Shown here piece by piece: positions 30,889-34,756 of a stretch of DNA of 34,756 bases. The position numbers and the translations under genes are program-made. The number at the start of each line of letters is the position of its first letter. The stretch's first letter is position 1. Source of the DNA: Lentisphaerae bacterium RIFOXYA12_64_32 (lineage in GTDB: Bacteria > Verrucomicrobiota > Lentisphaeria > Oligosphaerales > YB12-FULL-65-16); the NCBI GenBank assembly GCA_001803235.1, contig MHBL01000280.1, positions 1 to 34,756 on the forward strand. Direction: 5' to 3'. The notes below the pieces were generated by a model. It had not been told where the DNA came from, searched no databases, and saw only the letters and a list, made by a program, of their open reading frames with translations.

Positions 30889-30907
30889 CCCGCACCTTGC
30901 ATCCCGC
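30889..30907. repeat. 19-bp box, copy B
   Basis: CCCGCACCTTGCATCCCGC, identical to the copies at 30215 and 32003. It is 40 bp upstream of the promoter of the next toxin-antitoxin module. Confidence 0.88.
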
Positions 30908-30946
30908 CCTGAGGCCGACACAATGCGGGCACGGCGATCCGCGCAT

Positions 30947-30975
30947 TTGACTTTTGTCTCCGATAATCGTATTGT
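30947..30975 (+). promoter_or_regulatory. Promoter of the Phd/PIN module
   Basis: TTGACT (30947-30952), 17 bp, TATTGT (30970-30975), in an AT-rich island. Confidence 0.65.
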
Positions 30976-30984
30976 ATGATTATC
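30962..30984. promoter_or_regulatory. Operator palindrome over the -10 box
   Basis: GATAATC (30962-30968), nine bases, GATTATC (30978-30984): a perfect 7-bp inverted repeat centred on the -10 hexamer, as expected for a self-repressing Phd-type antitoxin. Confidence 0.7.
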
Positions 30985-30999
30985 ACATATAGAGGCAAC

Positions 31000-31281
31000 A
31001 TGGCCGCCAATACCATCACTGTCACGGATGCCGTGCGGCATTTCTCCGACTATGTCAGCCGGGTCGTGTACCGGCACGAGTCGTTCGTGCTGTGCAAGGG
31101 CAAGAAGCCCGTTGCCGAACTGCGGCCGCTGCCAAGCGGCCGGCGGCTGGGCGACCTGCCCGGCATCCTGCGCTCGCTGCCACGTCTCTCGAAGACGGAT
31201 GCGGCGGCATTTGCGGCGGACGTCGAGACTGCCCGCCGCGCCATCGACGCCCGCGGACTGAGGGACCCATGGGCATCCTGA
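31000..31281 (+). CDS. Phd/YefM-type antitoxin
   Basis: 93 residues from the ATG at 31000 (AGAGG four bases upstream). ITVTDAVRHFSDYVSRVVYR and SFVLCKGKKPVAELRPL are the Phd/YefM N-terminal fold, and the tail (AADVETARRAIDARG) binds the toxin. It overlaps the PIN gene by 13 bases. Confidence 0.88.
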   Translation: MAANTITVTDAVRHFSDYVSRVVYRHESFVLCKGKKPVAELRPLPSGRRLGDLPGILRSLPRLSKTDAAAFAADVETARRAIDARGLRDPWAS

Positions 31282-31673
31282 TCGACAGCAGCGTGTTCAT
31301 CGATGCGGAACGCGCCGGGACCGATCTGTCCGCGCACGTTCAGGCGCGGCCGAACGAAGACTGTTTCCTCTCCGTGGTCTCGGCAAGCGAGTTGCTGCAC
31401 GGTGTGCACCGTGCCACAACCCCGGCGATCAGGGCCAGACGGCTCGCCTTTGTGGAGGGGATCCTGGCTGCGATTCCCGTGCTCGAGATCGACGTGGCCG
31501 TGGCACGCTCCCACGCCCAGCTCTGGGCCGACCTGGCATCGCGTGGCGAGATGATCGGCCCGCACGACGCGTGGCTGGCCGCCACCTGTCTGGCCCACGG
31601 ACTGCGGCTCGCAACCGGCAATCTCCGGGAATTCGAGCGCGTGCCGGGGCTTGACGTCGAGAAGTGGGAGTAG
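31269..31673 (+). CDS. vapC: PIN-domain toxin (VapC-type)
   Basis: 134 residues. Asp6 in ILIDSSVFIDAER, Glu41 in SASELLHGVHRA, Asp100 in IGPHDAWLAATCLAHG and the tail TGNLREFERVPGL form the PIN active site of the VapC/FitB group. Confidence 0.9.
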   Translation: MGILIDSSVFIDAERAGTDLSAHVQARPNEDCFLSVVSASELLHGVHRATTPAIRARRLAFVEGILAAIPVLEIDVAVARSHAQLWADLASRGEMIGPHDAWLAATCLAHGLRLATGNLREFERVPGLDVEKWE

Positions 31674-31703
31674 TCGGTCCCGGGCGAACGGCGGAGGGGC
31701 AAC

Positions 31704-31739
31704 GATGATATCGATGAGCCCGACGATATCGATGATATC
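31704..31739. repeat. 9-bp word repeat (GATGATATC), copy 2
   Basis: GATGATATC, GATGAGCCC, GACGATATC, GATGATATC, preceded by GGCGGAGGGGCAAC, matching the flank and unit order of 29936-29971. Confidence 0.88.
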
Positions 31740-31776
31740 GACCCGGCGCGTTGGTGTCGCGGTGAATCGTGGCCGT

Positions 31777-31977
31777 CGGCAACAACCTGTTGCGGCGGCA
31801 GAGTCCTGCCCGGCAGGCGGGACGGCGACGCCGCTTTGGCTTCCGGCGGAGCCGGGCGGCGCGTGGCCTGCGTGTCTGGCGTCGTGATGTCGGCCGGCGG
31901 TTGTTGCCGTGGGCGGCGGGGCGCTCCGCGCCGAGCCAAAGCGGGGTCGCCGTCCTGCTGTACAGCAGAACTCTGCC
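31777..31977. repeat. 200-bp nested palindromic element
   Basis: The outer arms 31797-31852 and 31921-31977 pair over about 55 bp with few mismatches (shared core GACGGCGAC, CCGCTTTGGCT, GCAGAGT). Each arm has its own small palindrome (CCTGCCCGGCAGG; CTGCTGTACAGCAG). CGGCAACAACC (31777-31787) also pairs with GGTTGTTGCCG (31899-31909). It fills most of the 565-bp gap 31674-32238, which carries no gene. Confidence 0.85.
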
Positions 31978-32002
31978 CCCGCACTCCAAATCGCGCGTCC
32001 GT

Positions 32003-32039
32003 CCCGCACCTTGCATCCCGCCCCGGGCCATGCTATACC
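32003..32039 (+). promoter_or_regulatory. 19-bp box copy C containing a promoter
   Basis: CCCGCACCTTGCATCCCGC (32003-32021) contains TTGCAT (32011-32016). After 17 bp comes TATACC (32034-32039), a plausible sigma70 pair 200 bp upstream of the deacetylase-like gene. The leader between them can fold (CACCCC ... GGGGTG at 32078-32098). Confidence 0.6.
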
Positions 32040-32154
32040 TGTGGGTGGCAAGGGATTGAGGCCGACGTTGCACGGTCACCCCGCCACGATGGGGTGCGGC
32101 GGGGCCTTGCGACACACGGGTCGCAACCGCGAAAGAACAGTCGCCGTCGCCACA

Positions 32155-32215
32155 GAGCAAGGGCAAGAGGGATGTGGACGATTGACCTCAAGTGCACGGG
32201 CACGGGCACGAGAGA
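32155..32215 (+). repeat. 6-bp word repeats before the deacetylase gene
   Basis: GAGCAA, GGGCAA, GAGGGA (32155-32172) and GTGCAC, GGGCAC, GGGCAC, GAGAGA (32192-32215), period 6, ending 23 bp before the ATG at 32239. The words resemble those at 541-582. Confidence 0.75.
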
Positions 32216-32238
32216 ACGGCAGACCGAGGAGACCGACC

Positions 32239-33756
32239 ATGTACGTGATGCTGGTGTTCGACACGGAGGATGTGTACTACCGGTCCGAGTGCGGGATTGA
32301 CAGTATTCCCGGGTGGCTGGCCGAGATCATGACGGACGTGGGCGTGACCGGGACGTTCTTCGTCATGGGCGAGAAGGTGCGCAGCATGCTCGAGCGCGGG
32401 CGCAAGGACGTGTTCCGCAAGATGCTGAAGCACGACCTGGCCTCGCACCAGCAGGGGAACCGGCATCCACTCATTCCGGAAGTGCTCGAGGGCAAGAGCT
32501 GGGACGACGGCGTGGCCGCCATGCGCAAGTACGAGGACTGGGTGACGGAGGCGTTTGTCGAGGCGTTCCGGCGCGAGCCGGTCGGGTTCTCGCGGCACAA
32601 CTGCTACTTCGGGCCGCAGCACCTGGCGGTGGCGGGCGAGCGCGGGCTCCCGTACGCGTACCAGGTCGCCTCGATCCCCGACAGCCGCCAGCCCATGTGG
32701 TACGCCGGCGCGCTCACGTTCGCCGAGCACATGTTCGCCGGGTTCGACTGCATCTACAGCCGCGACGACGTGTTCGAGGCGCGGCTCAAGGACTTGGATC
32801 GGCACATCACGAAGCGGCTCGAGGAGAACTGGGAGTGGCAGTTCGTGTTCGCGTGCCACCCGGTGCGGGTCATGTCGCGCGGCTGGTTCGAGCACTACGC
32901 CCTGGCCACCGGCAACACGCGCACGACGCAGGACCTGGGCTGGGAGTACGGACTGAAGCCGCGCGCGGAGGAAGCGCGCGCCCAGGCGAACTTCCGGCGC
33001 CTGTGCCAGTACCTGAAGCAGCACCCGGACCTGCAGGTGGTCGGCATCAGCGAAGCGGCGCGGCTGTTCGGCGCGCAGGCGACGGATATCACCCGCGACG
33101 TGCTGACGCACTACGCCATCGAGATGGCGCAGAAGGAAGTGCCGCTGCTGCACTCGACCTTCTCGCCGGCCGAACTGGCCTGCGGCCTGGCCGAGTCGCT
33201 GCTGCACCTGCGCGACGACGGCGGTCTGCCCGAGGCCGTCCGGCGCCGCAACGTGCTCGGGCCCAAGGAGCGCCCGGTGCTGGCGGTCGAGAAAGACCTG
33301 GTCACCGGCGACGAACTGACCGGGCTCTGCCGGCAGATGGTCGAGGGGGTGAAGAAGGACGGGGCGCTGCCGGCGAACCTCGCGGCGGGCGGGGCGCGCG
33401 TCGGGATCTCGCAGTTCGCGCTGCTGGCGGCGCGCGCCTACCAGGCCGCGGCGCGGCGCGAGGAGTACGCGCGGCTGCAGGTGATCGAGTCGCCGCGCTA
33501 TCCGGAAATCGCCTGGGAGTTTGACCGCTGGATCCAGCGCTACATCGGCGAGCACTGGGGCATGCCCTTGGATTTCTCCTGCGACCGCATGGCCGAGCAC
33601 GCGCGGCTCCAGACCTGGACCATCAAGCCCGCGTGGCAGCGCCTGCCGCAAGGCCCGGTCTGCGACGGCCCCAAGTACGGCCCGCGCCGGCCCGTGCGGA
33701 GTCCGCAAGCGTCAGCCCGCCCTGCCGCGCGCCGCGGCCAGGCGCGGAAGGCGTGA
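32239..33756 (+). CDS. Polysaccharide deacetylase (NodB-like) family protein
   Basis: 505 residues. The ATG has GAGGAG seven bases upstream. The N-terminal part is NodB-like: LVFDTEDVYY (Asp8, Asp11), GVTGTFFVMGEKV, and ASHQQGNRH (His70, His76), which replaces the usual H-x3-H and is spaced six apart. A strand GFSRHNCYFGPQ and HPVRVMSRGW follow. The last 200 residues (from about 300) are a helical domain without known similarity and end in a basic low-complexity tail. No signal peptide. Probably removes N- or O-acetyl groups from an amino sugar or glycan; the metal-binding spacing is unusual, so activity should not be assumed. Confidence 0.82.
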   Translation: MYVMLVFDTEDVYYRSECGIDSIPGWLAEIMTDVGVTGTFFVMGEKVRSMLERGRKDVFRKMLKHDLASHQQGNRHPLIPEVLEGKSWDDGVAAMRKYEDWVTEAFVEAFRREPVGFSRHNCYFGPQHLAVAGERGLPYAYQVASIPDSRQPMWYAGALTFAEHMFAGFDCIYSRDDVFEARLKDLDRHITKRLEENWEWQFVFACHPVRVMSRGWFEHYALATGNTRTTQDLGWEYGLKPRAEEARAQANFRRLCQYLKQHPDLQVVGISEAARLFGAQATDITRDVLTHYAIEMAQKEVPLLHSTFSPAELACGLAESLLHLRDDGGLPEAVRRRNVLGPKERPVLAVEKDLVTGDELTGLCRQMVEGVKKDGALPANLAAGGARVGISQFALLAARAYQAAARREEYARLQVIESPRYPEIAWEFDRWIQRYIGEHWGMPLDFSCDRMAEHARLQTWTIKPAWQRLPQGPVCDGPKYGPRRPVRSPQASARPAARRGQARKA

Positions 33757-33887
33757 AGAGTGGTGAGGTGTGTAGTGAGCCGGGCGTTTGGTGAAATCAG
33801 GGCAGGGCTTGCGGACGCCATCGCGTTCGCGCAGGGCGACATACGTCGCGGCGTGAAGCACTTGCGTCTCTGCCGCTCCGCACCTGC

Positions 33888-34319
33888 TTATCCGACGGCT
33901 TTGGGGGACCGCCCCGGCGGCCGGAAGAGCGCCATGAACTCCCGCGGGGACAGCACCGTGACGAACTCCCGAGCGGGTGCCGGGAAGTGCCGGGGATTGC
34001 CTGTGACCAGGTAATCCGCCTGACCCGCTATTGCACACTCCAGGAACGGCAGGTCGTCCTCGTCCGGGAGCGAGACGCCGCACGGCGTTGGCGTCACCAT
34101 CTCGGCCAAGGCCTCGAAGTCGTGGAGGAACGCCTCGACCTTGTCGGGTGGGAAGTCGAACTCCGGGCGAGTCAGGACGTCGCGATACTCCGCCAGGATC
34201 CGCGCATCGACGACCAGTTCCACGACACCGGCCAGTGCGATTCGCACCGTATCGGCCGGTGGGCCGTGCGGCGACAGGAAGGATGAAACCAGGACATTCG
34301 TGTCGAGGACGATGGTCAC
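33888..34319 (-). CDS. PIN-domain toxin (PIN_3 family)
   Basis: 143 residues from a GTG at 34319 that overlaps the antitoxin stop (GTGA). TIVLDTNVLVSSFLSPHGPP (Asp6), LAEYRDVL (Glu44), LPDEDDLPFLECA and TGNPRHFP match the 'putative toxin-antitoxin system toxin component, PIN family' group. Confidence 0.9.
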   Translation of the reverse strand: MTIVLDTNVLVSSFLSPHGPPADTVRIALAGVVELVVDARILAEYRDVLTRPEFDFPPDKVEAFLHDFEALAEMVTPTPCGVSLPDEDDLPFLECAIAGQADYLVTGNPRHFPAPAREFVTVLSPREFMALFRPPGRSPKAVG

Positions 34320-34600
34320 CAGCGGCGGGCCTTTCGCGTCTTGCGGATGACCGCGTCGATCTGCCCGGCGGAGAAGCTGACCCCGCGCCGGCGGGCATCG
34401 TCCTGGATGCTCCGCAGCGTCGCCTCGGCCCGCGCCCGCCGCAACGCCCGCACGGTGGCTTCGAAGGTCTCGCCCGTGACCGGCGCCATGACCGCCACCG
34501 GCTGCCCATTGCTGGTGATGACGACCTCGCCAAACGTCCGGACATCCTCCCAGACGCCAGCTGGCCTCAGGCGCAGTTCGCGTGACGCAACGAACTTCAT
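34316..34600 (-). CDS. Phd/YefM-type antitoxin
   Basis: 94 residues from the ATG at 34600. KFVASRELRLRPAGVWEDV and GEVVITSNGQPVAVMAPVTG form the Phd/YefM fold. The charged C-terminal half (ARAEATLRSIQDDARRRG) contacts the toxin. Overlaps the toxin by four bases. Confidence 0.88.
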   Translation of the reverse strand: MKFVASRELRLRPAGVWEDVRTFGEVVITSNGQPVAVMAPVTGETFEATVRALRRARAEATLRSIQDDARRRGVSFSAGQIDAVIRKTRKARRW

Positions 34601-34626
34601 GGCGGGGGGGATCCTCGTGTTGCTAT

Positions 34627-34639
34627 ATTCGTTTCGAAT
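34627..34639. promoter_or_regulatory. Candidate operator upstream of the last module
   Basis: ATTCGTTTCGAAT is a 5-bp inverted repeat with a three-base centre, in AT-rich DNA 27 bp upstream of the antitoxin start and next to a -10-like TATAGC on the minus strand. Confidence 0.45.
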
Positions 34640-34756
34640 TATCCTACATCTACACTACACCTGACAGGCGGAGAAAGCAATCCCGCCCTGCAGCCGTCCA
34701 GGGCTGTTTCAAGATCCGTGACCGTCGCGTGCGGTGAGTACCCCCGGCGTGTCCCC

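Noticed and set aside
29936..31739. The 9-bp arrays as a CRISPR
   Set aside because: Units are contiguous with no unique spacers, the period is 9 bp, and no cas gene is present.
30198..32021. The 19-bp boxes as integron attC sites
   Set aside because: They lack the R'/R'' core sites (RYYYAAC/GTTRRRY) and the imperfect hairpin of attC, although an integron integrase is in the window.

Overview
The window is a GC-rich bacterial chromosome segment. It mixes large secreted or cytoplasmic carbohydrate-active genes with toxin-antitoxin modules and repeat-filled intergenic DNA. Several families point to the PVC side of the bacterial tree (Lentisphaerota, Kiritimatiellota or Planctomycetes-like), as inference only: a DUF4838 glycosidase-like protein, a corrinoid/UROD-type protein, a tandem SGNH protein, a parallel beta-helix protein with a CBM9-like tail, and a short conserved protein seen in planctomycete-like genomes. 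No rRNA, tRNA or CRISPR array was seen.

Layout. 1-3.7 kb: C-terminus of an integron-type tyrosine recombinase, a secreted beta-helix/CBM9-like protein and a glycosidase fragment. 3.8-10.5 kb: a catabolic cluster with a sialidase-like BNR protein, an AraC regulator, a divergent two-gene operon (UROD-like protein plus an esterase with a Cys nucleophile) and a tandem SGNH hydrolase. 10.7-12.3 kb: Imm50 immunity protein, PIN-domain fossil, vapBC and a small lipoprotein. 12.3-15.3 kb: a DUF4838 protein. 15.4-18.1 kb: an ATPase of the AAA_14/DUF4143 family behind an AT-rich promoter, then a C45 acyltransferase-like peptidase. 18.3-22.7 kb: a membrane-anchored protein, a second vapBC, lexA, a zinc-ribbon protein, hicBA and two unknowns. 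23.0-28.3 kb: a GH5-like glycosidase, a secreted coiled-coil protein and a GH36/27 alpha-galactosidase-like enzyme. 28.5-34.6 kb: four more toxin-antitoxin modules around a multi-pass membrane protein and a polysaccharide deacetylase-like protein.

The carbohydrate genes look like a dispersed glycan-use set: binding and cleavage (beta-helix/CBM9, sialidase, DUF4838, GH5-like, GH36), de-esterification (SGNH, Cys-hydrolase) and de-acetylation, with one local AraC regulator. No transporter or SusCD pair is in the window. Seven type II toxin-antitoxin modules in 35 kb, an orphan immunity gene, a PIN fossil and an integron integrase mark it as an accessory region.

The most unusual signal is outside the genes. 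Six of the large carbohydrate genes have a short tandem 'word' repeat just upstream of the start (periods 6, 7, 7-8 or 10, each with a different word). No toxin-antitoxin gene has one within about 70 bp of its start. Related arrays with periods 7 and 9 fill 29.83-30.14 kb and 31.70-31.74 kb. There are also several families of palindromic elements: a 119-bp element in two copies, each just 3' of a minus-strand gene; a 25-bp-arm inverted repeat with a half copy 24 kb away; a 200-bp nested palindrome; and a 19-bp box present three times in 1.8 kb.
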